Positions 1 through 7,145 of a stretch of 64,000 nt of DNA are shown piece after piece (positions within the stretch are counted from its first letter, which is position 1; the number at the start of each line of letters is the position of its first letter). The stretch covers positions 1-64,000 of IMG/VR virus record IMGVR_UViG_3300036832_000455. One strand, written 5' to 3'. Position numbers and translations under genes: made by a program. Under the pieces are notes generated by a model, which did not search any database, had not been told where the DNA came from, and saw nothing but the letters and a program-made list of their open reading frames with translations. Source of the stretch: a virus.

Positions 1-1682
1 TCAAGCCTGAGCATCTCAGTGAAGTTGCCCTGAGCAGCTGCAATCTCTTGCCGAAGTTCCTCCTTCTTCATATCCACACCGGCAGCAGTATGCCGGTGCA
101 TAGCCTCGGTCTCTTTCAGCAGTATCTGCTGATACTCGGTCGATTCCTGCGGGTAGATAGTCTTAGCGTAAGCCAGCCACTCGTCGTAGATCTTCTTCTG
201 GGCCCCTAAGTTGCCCTTAGCAGCTGCAATCTGTTGCTCATACTTAAGGCTCTGGATCCGGTAATCTTCTGTAGCAGCTGACTTCTCAGCTTCGCTAACT
301 GCTTTACGTGCCGCTACCTCTTCGGCACTGCCCTCATGGTAGTACTTGAGAGCCTCATCAAGTGCCTGCTTCGCATAAGTAACCTTCTCACGGGCAGTCT
401 TAGCAGCTGCTTCACCCTCTTCGATCTGAGCCTGAGTAGCTCGGTGAGCTGTCTCTTCTGTGGTCGTATGGATCTCATTCAGGTGTTTCTGAGCAGTAGC
501 TACAGCTTCCGTTGCACGGGCTATCCTATCGGGATCGCCCGACTTCTCAGCATTATTCAAAAGCTCCTGAGCCTGTGCAAGCTCCTGAGTATACTTATCC
601 CTTTCCTGGAGAGACCTATTCAGTCTGTCCTGAGTGGCTGTCAACTCAGCAGCATGAACATCAACCTTAATTTCCGGTGGTTTAGGCCTCTCTGGCGGTG
701 GACCTACAGCCTGACCGCCTTGAGCCGTAATGGCCGCATTGGTAAGAATCCAGTCACGCATCGCCTGGTCAGATTTCCTAACCTCGGCGGCGTAGTTAAC
801 GAACTGGGTCTCAAGAGCCTTCAGGATATCGTTAACGGCGTTGGACTGTCTGCCTGCCTCTATCTCAGTCTCGATATGCTTCTTAAGAGACTCTCCCGAC
901 GCAGTAGTCTTACCTTCAAGAGCACCAGTACCTTCTGCGAGCTTAAGCAGACCTTCAGCCCCGTGCTGTCCAGCAGCCTTGATCTTCTCTAGGGTCTTAT
1001 CGAAACTCTCCCCTGTCATATCGTGGAAGGCAACTGCCAGATGATTTACTCGATCGGCGAACTGATCGAATACTGGAGGCATACCACTGACAGTATCTAC
1101 AACCTTGTTGGCTTGGTTCTGCCACAGATTCCAGTTGTCGGTCAGGTCAGTCAGTTGCCCTTTAATCCTGGCGATGGCATCCGAACCGTGGGTGCCCATC
1201 AAGATCATGTTATTCTCGGCCTGCTTAATAGCATTGGCCGTCTGAATCCACGAATAGGCTAGGTATCCTACAGCAGCAGTTGCTGCTGCGGCAGCTACAA
1301 TCATTCCTCCAAGGGCTGCGTTAGCTGCTATGATACGAGTGACGATAGACGCTACCGTCCCATCGAACTGGCGCCAGCGACCAGCAAGCGACTCGTCAAT
1401 GACCGCAGACAGCTTTCTGGCGGCAAAGTCTGCACTCATCCCAAGGTTGGCTAGTCTTCCTCCTAAAGTACCTGCTGCACCTCCTGCATTAGTGAATCCC
1501 GTCCGCATATTGTTGGTGGCATTCTGGGTAGCAGTACCCATCGCCCCCATAGAAGCTTGAGCCTGAGCAGATGCCGATGCTACGGTAGAGGCAAACGTAT
1601 TCATCTGTGCAGCAGCTTGCTGCATCGCAGCCATAAATTGTGCGATGTCTGCAGAGACGTTTGCGTTTACATTACCGGACAT
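1..1682 (-). CDS. Tail length tape measure protein (3' end outside window)
   Basis: This open frame starts with ATG at 1682, preceded by AGGTGAG, and stays open for about 560 codons to the left edge, so the C-terminus is missing. The first ~60 residues are rich in Ala, Gln, Met and Thr, a hydrophobic Ala/Gly stretch follows near residues 130-155, and residues ~330-560 are Glu/Gln/Lys/Ala-rich with heptad character (coiled coil). This composition, and the position directly after the frameshifted tail chaperone, are typical of siphophage tape measure proteins, which set tail length and help DNA pass into the cell. Identification rests on context and composition rather than on a motif. Confidence 0.85.
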   Translation of the reverse strand, partial: MSGNVNANVSADIAQFMAAMQQAAAQMNTFASTVASASAQAQASMGAMGTATQNATNNMRTGFTNAGGAAGTLGGRLANLGMSADFAARKLSAVIDESLAGRWRQFDGTVASIVTRIIAANAALGGMIVAAAAATAAVGYLAYSWIQTANAIKQAENNMILMGTHGSDAIARIKGQLTDLTDNWNLWQNQANKVVDTVSGMPPVFDQFADRVNHLAVAFHDMTGESFDKTLEKIKAAGQHGAEGLLKLAEGTGALEGKTTASGESLKKHIETEIEAGRQSNAVNDILKALETQFVNYAAEVRKSDQAMRDWILTNAAITAQGGQAVGPPPERPKPPEIKVDVHAAELTATQDRLNRSLQERDKYTQELAQAQELLNNAEKSGDPDRIARATEAVATAQKHLNEIHTTTEETAHRATQAQIEEGEAAAKTAREKVTYAKQALDEALKYYHEGSAEEVAARKAVSEAEKSAATEDYRIQSLKYEQQIAAAKGNLGAQKKIYDEWLAYAKTIYPQESTEYQQILLKETEAMHRHTAAGVDMKKEELRQEIAAAQGNFTEMLRL

Positions 1683-1692
1683 TTGATCTCAC

Positions 1693-2411
1693 CTAGCCCC
1701 TTATAGTACCACCGGCGCCCTTGATCATCTCGAACAACTCTTTACCTCGTATAGGCTTAGACTCTACTAAGGCACGCCCAGACGAAGACCCCCCACCACC
1801 TGACCTACCGAGGAGGCCGTGAGTTGCAGCAAGAACAACACTAGCAGGTGGAACCTTACGCCAGTACTCTCGCAGTGCCACAAGCCTGGGCAACGTGATT
1901 GAGTCTTCCACACGATCCCAATCCCCACCACATATGCCCAGCGCCGTCAGTTCGGCCGTGATGGCGTCCCAGTTTCCGTCAAAGCCTGAACTGGGCCCAC
2001 TACCGGAGGGCCCGCTCCCCCGTTTGGGCGTGAGTCCTCGACATCTCTGTCGAACCCGCTCATACCGAGGTACTGGTTGAAGATGACTTGCAGTTCCTCC
2101 ACCTGATCTTTAGTCAGGTTCTCTTCAGCCTCAGAGACTGTTATGCCCGCAGCCTCGCATAGCACCCCGACAAGAACGTCGATGCGCTTGGAGTGGATAT
2201 CCATGAACATATCGTCTCTGACTTTTGCAGCTCCGCCAGCCTCTTCTATCATCGTCTGCATCTGAGCAGACAATGCCGTCATCTTAGGCAAGGCTGCCCA
2301 GATCTTCTTCAGCATCCGTAATGGAGCCGGACGGATCTCGTACGACTTCTCACCCACGTGGAAAAACAGTTGAGTGATAGTTGATGAGCCGGTACCTGAC
2401 GTGCTACTCAT
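1693..2411 (-). CDS. Tail assembly chaperone, -1 frameshift fusion (gpGT-like)
   Basis: If the ribosome slips back one base at CCCAAAC (2028-2022), the first ~130 residues of the short chaperone are joined to ~109 residues that end at 1693, giving about 239 residues. The added part starts with a Gly/Ser/Pro linker, then has a Trp- and Leu-rich stretch (DGNWDAIT, LPRLVALREYW) and a Gly/Ser-rich tail. The -1 frame is open from before the slip site to 1693 and has no credible start of its own. The order chaperone, shifted extension, tape measure is the conserved arrangement of lambda G/GT-type loci. The frameshift itself is inferred. Confidence 0.75.
1947..2411 (-). CDS. Tail assembly chaperone, short form (gpG-like)
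   Basis: This 154-residue protein lies between the major tail protein and the tape measure gene, where siphophages encode the short tail assembly chaperone that binds the tape measure protein before tube polymerisation. Residues ~15-120 form a predicted helical domain; the C-terminal ~35 residues are Gly/Pro-rich. A CCCAAAC heptamer lies in frame about 25 codons before the stop, and the -1 frame beyond it is open, so this is the non-shifted product of a programmed frameshift. No sequence motif identifies the family; position and frameshift do. Confidence 0.8.
   Translation of the reverse strand: MSSTSGTGSSTITQLFFHVGEKSYEIRPAPLRMLKKIWAALPKMTALSAQMQTMIEEAGGAAKVRDDMFMDIHSKRIDVLVGVLCEAAGITVSEAEENLTKDQVEELQVIFNQYLGMSGFDRDVEDSRPNGGAGPPVVGPVQALTETGTPSRPN
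1993..2013 (-). other. Hairpin downstream of the slippery site
   Basis: GGGCCC (2013-2008), a 9-nt loop and GGGCCC (1998-1993) can form a 6-bp all-GC stem in the minus-strand transcript, 8 nt after the slippery heptamer. It is a likely stimulator of -1 frameshifting. Confidence 0.6.
2022..2028 (-). promoter_or_regulatory. Programmed -1 ribosomal slippery site
   Basis: On the minus strand the heptamer CCCAAAC is phased as C CCA AAC, fitting the X XXY YYZ rule. A GC hairpin begins 8 nt downstream, a usual spacing for a stimulatory structure. The two frames it would join differ by exactly -1. Confidence 0.75.
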
Positions 2412-2478
2412 GTTATTCTCCTTGATCTTGGCTCGTATTGTAGTAAAGTCAGCGCCTTAACGGCCGAGAAGAAAGTAT

Positions 2479-2494
2479 CGGCGCTACGGCGCCG
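2479..2494 (-). terminator. Hairpin 3 between major tail protein and chaperone
   Basis: CGGCGC-TACG-GCGCCG forms a perfect 6-bp stem with a tetraloop. No T-run follows, so it may be an RNA-stabilising or attenuating structure rather than a full terminator. Confidence 0.4.
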
Positions 2495-2503
2495 TCCGGA
2501 TTG

Positions 2504-2525
2504 CACCGTAGGCGTACCTACGGTG
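2504..2525 (-). terminator. Hairpin 2 between major tail protein and chaperone
   Basis: CACCGTAGG and CCTACGGTG make a 9-bp stem closed by a 4-nt loop. It lies in the 169-nt gap after the highly expressed tail-tube gene and probably lowers downstream expression. Confidence 0.45.
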
Positions 2526-2535
2526 ATTATCAAAT

Positions 2536-2561
2536 GGATCGGGGTACCTCCACCCCGATCC
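2536..2561 (-). terminator. Hairpin 1 after major tail protein gene
   Basis: A perfect 10-bp stem (GGATCGGGGT / ACCCCGATCC) with a 6-nt loop lies about 20 bases after the stop of the tail-tube gene and is followed on the minus strand by ATTTGAT. It is the best terminator or attenuator candidate of the three hairpins in this gap. Confidence 0.5.
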
Positions 2562-2580
2562 GCGATGTTGGGCCTTCCGT

Positions 2581-3309
2581 TTACTGGGTTGTGCTGAAGG
2601 TGTATACCTGACCTCCTGGGTTAGCGTAGGCTGTGAAGTCAAGTTCCGGGATCATGTAGTCATCGATCTTCGATGCAAACCCCAGCTTGGTACTCGCACA
2701 GCTAAAAAGCTGCAAAGTCATCGTGTTGTTCTCGTAGTTCTCGGTGAAGATGGCTGAGAACCTTGGACTGAAGCCCATGAGCTGGTTTTGCACAAGGATC
2801 GTCTGACCAGCAGAAGCCGATGTGTACGTGTAGTCGAACAGCATCGGTTTACCAGAGTCGCTACTGAAGAAGGTATAGACACCTCCCGAGGCTACCTGGT
2901 AAGTACCAGCTACAGTGGGCGCGGCGGCTACCAAGTTCAATGGCAACCCACTTGCCTGATACCTGACACCAAGGTCCAACGCAAACGTGGTGCCGTTGGC
3001 TACGGTGTACGTAGTCGTAGGCGTACCAATCTCGTCGTGTGCGACCAGAGTCTGTCCCGCTGTGGGCGCAGTGCCGAAGAACAGGTTCGAAAACTGAACC
3101 GCAGAGATCTGCGCCAGTTTGGCCTTGCCTACGATCTTCGTCTTGCCACGAGCAGTGTCGATGGGGAAGGTATACTGCGAGAACAGTTCCTTCTGCTCAC
3201 CGTCAAAGTCGATCGTGACATCCTGTAGCGCACCAAACCGAACGGGTGTGCTATTGGCAACATCATTCCGAATCCCCCACAAGAGACCGGAACCAAAAGC
3301 GAATTGCAT
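2581..3309 (-). CDS. Major tail (tube) protein
   Basis: This 242-residue protein would form the tail tube. The N-terminal part (QFAFGSGLLWGIRNDVANST, then VTIDFDGEQKELF) is typical of siphophage tube proteins of this lineage. The middle (~residues 85-165) is a Thr/Gly/Ala-rich insert with repeated VAGTYQVA-like beta strands, perhaps an extra surface domain. The C-terminus (DDYMIPELDFTAYANPGG) resembles the end of the tube fold. Gene order (neck proteins before, chaperone after) supports the call, as do the strong hairpins after the gene, expected for an abundant protein. Confidence 0.8.
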   Translation of the reverse strand: MQFAFGSGLLWGIRNDVANSTPVRFGALQDVTIDFDGEQKELFSQYTFPIDTARGKTKIVGKAKLAQISAVQFSNLFFGTAPTAGQTLVAHDEIGTPTTTYTVANGTTFALDLGVRYQASGLPLNLVAAAPTVAGTYQVASGGVYTFFSSDSGKPMLFDYTYTSASAGQTILVQNQLMGFSPRFSAIFTENYENNTMTLQLFSCASTKLGFASKIDDYMIPELDFTAYANPGGQVYTFSTTQ

Positions 3310-3323
3310 GACGATATCTCCTG

Positions 3324-3584
3324 TTAGTGCTTCAGTCCCTTGAGGGCAGTCTTGAGTCGTTGAGTCCGTTCGCGTAGGTAGTTGAAGGCGTCAGTATCCC
3401 GGCTGAGCGGGCTGTTGTAGACGTTCTCAACGAACCACTTGTCGACTAGTTCGTCAATTGCGTCAACTGGCTGGGCAGCTTGAGTCTTCTGCGCCTCGCC
3501 GGCTGCAGCGGCCTCTTGTGAGATATCCTTCACGGGATCCATCTGCCCCTCGTTCCTTGGTGTAGGATTGGGATTTTGTGCCAT
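3324..3584 (-). CDS. Small hypothetical protein upstream of tail-tube gene
   Basis: Eighty-six residues: a low-complexity Asn/Pro/Gln/Ala N-terminal half and a helical, charged C-terminal half (DELVDKWFVENVYNSPLSRD, then LRERTQRLKTALKG). I do not recognise the family. It sits between the tail terminator candidate and the tail-tube gene in a tight operon, so a virion assembly role is possible but unproven. Confidence 0.6.
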   Translation of the reverse strand: MAQNPNPTPRNEGQMDPVKDISQEAAAAGEAQKTQAAQPVDAIDELVDKWFVENVYNSPLSRDTDAFNYLRERTQRLKTALKGLKH

Positions 3585-3604
3585 CGAAGTATCTCCTGGT
3601 CTGG

Positions 3605-4063
3605 TTACGGCGGCCGGATCTTGATTGGATACAGAGCCAGCGCCTGGCCCTCGAGATCCCCCGGATCCTTTCGGATGAGTCCATCCACCCAGATACGGTA
3701 GACGATACCGCCTAAGGTCAGATTGTTCTCGAGCTGGTTGTCGATCTGCAAGACCCCTTCTACCTCGTCTATCAGGTTGTTGAGGATTACGCTGCCGATC
3801 TTGTCATCAGTGTCCGCCTTGGCGTAGATGAACAGCATGATCTCCCACTCGGCCTTCTTCGGCAGCCCTCGAGGCGATTGGAGGGGACGTTCTGTATGTT
3901 CGACCATGTACAGAGCAGGCTGCATCTCAGGAGGTACCTCGTCCCACAGCTTGAGCTTGCGGCTCATGTGATTAAATGGGCCGGCAGGAGCCAGCAACGT
4001 CTGAAACACTGTGAACAGCGATGTCATGACGGCTTCGCGTGAGATTGGCGGAAAGTAGTTCAT
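3605..4063 (-). CDS. Tail terminator / tail completion protein candidate
   Basis: This 152-residue protein starts with a helical segment (SREAVMTSLFTVFQTLLAP) and continues with alternating strands (AEWEIMLFIYAK, VYRIWVDGLI), the layout of gpU-like tail terminator proteins that cap the tail tube. Its position, after the HK97 gp10-like gene and before the tube protein, is where tail terminators normally lie. Its start overlaps the upstream stop by 4 bases, consistent with translational coupling. Confidence 0.65.
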   Translation of the reverse strand: MNYFPPISREAVMTSLFTVFQTLLAPAGPFNHMSRKLKLWDEVPPEMQPALYMVEHTERPLQSPRGLPKKAEWEIMLFIYAKADTDDKIGSVILNNLIDEVEGVLQIDNQLENNLTLGGIVYRIWVDGLIRKDPGDLEGQALALYPIKIRPP

Positions 4064-4542
4064 TGTTTCATGCTGTCAGCTGCGGCTTGTTGGCAGATCG
4101 CTAAGAACTCAGCTCTGTGAGCCCTTAGAGTGTTGTAGACGTAGTGCTTACCGGGTATCGTTGCTCCTGGCCAGAACACGTGGGCAAAGTAGTCCGACCC
4201 GAGGGACCCTCTCATGCCCCATGCAAAAGCTAGGGCCTGACCTTTGATAGGAGTGATCTCGTGTCCAGGAATCGTCCCACCGAACTCCTGAATAGCTGCG
4301 TAAGGAGTATCTGCCTTGAAGTCTACCCGTACCGACGAGGGCGTGCTCGAGACATTAGCGGTGATGCTACTCGACAGCTTACCTGTACGGCGGCCAGCAG
4401 CGTTAGCCATGAGATCGCGGATCTCCATCGCCCAGGACGACAGGCGAGTACGTAACAGACCCAAGAGAGATGTGTTCGCCTTATTGAAGCGAGCCACCAT
4501 AGCCTCTTTTCCGGTTAGCGTGATCTTGATTGAGTCGCTCAT
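4060..4542 (-). CDS. HK97 gp10-like neck / tail completion protein
   Basis: The 160-residue sequence has the features of the HK97-gp10 family: a helical N-terminal half with repeated Arg/Leu (RTRLSSWAMEIRDLMANAAG), then RRTGKLSSSI and YAAIQEFGGTIPGHEI, the conserved Y..v.EfGg segment. The family joins the connector to the tail. It overlaps both neighbours by 4 bases, within a head-completion operon. Confidence 0.8.
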   Translation of the reverse strand: MSDSIKITLTGKEAMVARFNKANTSLLGLLRTRLSSWAMEIRDLMANAAGRRTGKLSSSITANVSSTPSSVRVDFKADTPYAAIQEFGGTIPGHEITPIKGQALAFAWGMRGSLGSDYFAHVFWPGATIPGKHYVYNTLRAHRAEFLAICQQAAADSMKQ

Positions 4543-5402
4543 TCCGGCAGTACCGATCTGAAGGGTTGAAGAGCATCAAGGATGTACGATGGTATGCCTT
4601 GAGGGTCGTACGTCACGCTTTCTTGAGCCGCGAGAGAGCGACTGCGCTGACCCGGATGCTGTCTGCGGTTGTAACTGACTGCAACAAACTCCCAGCAAGC
4701 CTGCTCCACAGCGTACGGACAGAAGCTGTAGCTGACTATCACCGGGACACCGCTATCCGCCGGTGAGAAGATGTAACCGCCCGGGACCGTAGAATCTAAC
4801 GCGTACTGGCCCGTAGATAGCACTGCCGGTGGGGTAGGAGGCGGAACTAGCTGTAATGGGGTGCCGTCAGATAACAGGGCCACACCGCTGTCTGCAAGCC
4901 ACAGGCCGTACCCTTGCTGTAGCGTCTGTGTGGTACCTGTACCGTCGATCAAGATGGTCTCTTGGTTCAGGTACCCTGCGACGTAGTCAATGCGGCAGTT
5001 GAGATGACCTCGTCTGAACGCATAGCCGTCAAGCTCTACTGCCTGATGCTCTCCAGGAGGCAGACCGTCCCAGTATTCCAAGCGCCAGCCGCCTTGCAGA
5101 TTGACGTTAGTATTAGTCGGATTGACGATGCCAGCAGGTGGTACTACAAAGTTGTCGACCTGGACATTCATCACTGAGGTCACTGGCCAATAGTGAGGGA
5201 AACGCATCTGGTTCCCTTGACCGTCGAAGATGTCGCTGTGCTTAGAGCTGACAAAGCTTCCCCGCTCCAGGTAGCTCAGGATGATTGAGCTAGTGGAGTG
5301 TATGAACATGTTGAGGACGTTGTCAGTCAAGAGGTTATATGGGGCTGCAATCCCCATATAGTCCTTGACCCTCTGTAGCGTTGTCAGGTCTAAGCTAGCC
5401 AT
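4539..5402 (-). CDS. Head-tail connector / head completion protein
   Basis: In this 287-residue protein the N-terminal ~60 residues (DLTTLQRVKDYMGI, then LNMFIHSTSSIILSYLERGS) match the helical gp6/gp15-like connector proteins that bind below the portal. The middle holds a longer beta-rich insert (residues ~95-205, Gly/Pro/Val-rich), and the family pattern returns near the end with YAVEQACWEFVAVSYNRRQ. At nearly 290 residues it is much longer than the usual 100-170, mainly because of that insert. It lies directly after the capsid gene. Confidence 0.7.
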   Translation of the reverse strand: MASLDLTTLQRVKDYMGIAAPYNLLTDNVLNMFIHSTSSIILSYLERGSFVSSKHSDIFDGQGNQMRFPHYWPVTSVMNVQVDNFVVPPAGIVNPTNTNVNLQGGWRLEYWDGLPPGEHQAVELDGYAFRRGHLNCRIDYVAGYLNQETILIDGTGTTQTLQQGYGLWLADSGVALLSDGTPLQLVPPPTPPAVLSTGQYALDSTVPGGYIFSPADSGVPVIVSYSFCPYAVEQACWEFVAVSYNRRQHPGQRSRSLAAQESVTYDPQGIPSYILDALQPFRSVLPE

Positions 5403-5437
5403 TCGTTACTTGCCCGTCTTGGTGGTGTAGTTGGAAA

Positions 5438-5471
5438 GTGGGCCCCGAAGATGGGAGGTCCCGGAGCCCAC
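5438..5471 (-). terminator. Hairpin after major capsid gene
   Basis: On the minus strand GTGGGC (5471-5466) and GCCCAC (5443-5438) can pair around a GC-rich interior, and TTTCC follows. It lies in the 107-nt gap after the capsid stop, so it is a likely partial terminator or mRNA end. Confidence 0.4.
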
Positions 5472-5509
5472 TCCCCTCATTCCTCTCTGGCGCGATCTTC
5501 CTGCCGAAG

Positions 5510-7066
5510 CTATCCGACCACGTTGCTGAGGTTTGAGATCACCCCCATGGCAAAGGGTGCATAGACGCCGAGAACCTCTTCCATATAGATGCCGTACTCA
5601 CGCTGTCTGGTACGAAGCGGCCAATCAACGCGGTAGTAGTCGCGTCGCAGAAGCATCTCTGCAACGTTCGGCACCTCGTTGGACTGGTACCATGGCGGGA
5701 GTTTCTCGCAGTAGCCCAGGATCGTTCCAGGCGGTACATCCGGGTGCAGCTTGACGGGCATCTTGTAGCCGCCGTCAGATGCGAACGGGTTGTAGTAGTA
5801 ATCGATCACGCCACCTGCAGTCACTCCGTACGCCTCTCCCGGAGTAGTGGGAACCGTGTACCGGAGCAGCGGGGCAGACGCGTTCGAGAGTACTGCCGAA
5901 GTGATGTTCTTCTGCTCTTGAGAATTGACGTACAAGACCGTCGGCCCAAGATTGAAGTTATCCCACATGTACTGCAGCATGTTGTCGATCTCGAGTACGC
6001 TCCCTCGACCACTGGTGTGGAGACCAGTACCCGCAGCAACGTAGTTCACGAACGGATTTGCCGTTGCGTTGCCTGATACGAAGAACGGGTCACTACCGTT
6101 CAAGGCCACAGTTAGCAACCCGTCGAAGCTCAGCGAAGGGTTACGGCTACTGTCCGTAGTGACAGCCGTAGCGTTCTGACGACCAGCAATGATAGCCGAC
6201 CCAAAGACCAGCTGGCTGTTGCCAGTGATGGCCTGAAGAGTCTCGCTGCCCGCTGGTGTGCCGATGAACCACGCATAGGCTACGGCACCGGTCACTGGAG
6301 TAGTGGTCAGAGTAAGCGACTGACCTGCAGTAACCGCTTGGGACGCCGCGGCAGACTTCACACCAGAACCGCCATTCAGCGTGTACGTCTTGCCATCCGC
6401 TCCGGTGATGGTCTTGCTGGTAGCAACACCACTCGCGAGCGAACTGTTCTTGTAGCCCTCGAGAGTCAAGGGCACAACGATGCAAGAGTACGTAGCAGCG
6501 CCTAGCGTTCCACCAGTACCCGCAGCTGCCGTAGTGATCGTTCCAGGAGCGGGTAACACGAGAGTAGCGTTCCCGCCGAGGATGGCGATCTCTTCCTTAC
6601 GCATGGTCTTCTGCAGCAGACGGAAGGTGACCATCGCGTTCTCGTCCTCGAAGCCTTCGGCCGCAGCCTCTGCTTCGAAGGTCAGGAAGTCTTCTTCGCC
6701 GAGCGTGACGTAACTGGCTGCGCAGTTGGCCGTCTGATAGCTCATCGTGCCACTACGCTGACCTTCTGGTACCCACCCCATTGAATCCCAGCCGCTCCCA
6801 ATGAGACTGGTCACTCGTTTCCACCGGGCTGCATCACCAGGATCCGGACGCTTGACACGGGGAACCGTGTTGCGGAGAGGAGTGATCGTGGGGTAGATGT
6901 TCTTCGCTGGGGCCATCAAGTCGTACCAAGTCAGGCCCGTAGATAGGGTTACGCCCTTCTGCAAAGGACGACCCATGCGATCTGTCGGCGTCCCAAGTGT
7001 ACCCTTCATCATTGCCAGGGTTTCTTGGGTGACCGACATCCCGCCCAATTGACTCCAGGGGTCCAT
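5510..7066 (-). CDS. Major capsid protein (HK97 fold) with inserted domain
   Basis: This 518-residue protein follows the protease/scaffold gene and precedes the connector, the classic place for the major capsid protein. Capsid-like segments include the N-arm and E-loop region (PTITPLRNTVPRVKRPDPGD, GSGWDSMGWVPEGQR), the spine-helix region (FRLLQKTMRKEEIAILGG), and the A-domain (SVLEIDNMLQYMW, then LYVNSQEQKNI). Residues ~170-310 are a Thr/Ala/Gly-rich stretch with an Ig/fibronectin-like pattern (SQAVTAGQSLTLTTTPVTGA, YAWFIGT), likely a surface-exposed insertion. Start ATG at 7066 has AAAGGAT about 10 bases upstream. Confidence 0.88.
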   Translation of the reverse strand: MDPWSQLGGMSVTQETLAMMKGTLGTPTDRMGRPLQKGVTLSTGLTWYDLMAPAKNIYPTITPLRNTVPRVKRPDPGDAARWKRVTSLIGSGWDSMGWVPEGQRSGTMSYQTANCAASYVTLGEEDFLTFEAEAAAEGFEDENAMVTFRLLQKTMRKEEIAILGGNATLVLPAPGTITTAAAGTGGTLGAATYSCIVVPLTLEGYKNSSLASGVATSKTITGADGKTYTLNGGSGVKSAAASQAVTAGQSLTLTTTPVTGAVAYAWFIGTPAGSETLQAITGNSQLVFGSAIIAGRQNATAVTTDSSRNPSLSFDGLLTVALNGSDPFFVSGNATANPFVNYVAAGTGLHTSGRGSVLEIDNMLQYMWDNFNLGPTVLYVNSQEQKNITSAVLSNASAPLLRYTVPTTPGEAYGVTAGGVIDYYYNPFASDGGYKMPVKLHPDVPPGTILGYCEKLPPWYQSNEVPNVAEMLLRRDYYRVDWPLRTRQREYGIYMEEVLGVYAPFAMGVISNLSNVVG

Positions 7067-7145
7067 GTTACTGGATCCTTTCAGTTTGGGTTGAGTAGGT
7101 TGCGGTTACTATGTAGTACGTGTTCATCTGGTCTTCCGTCCCCGG

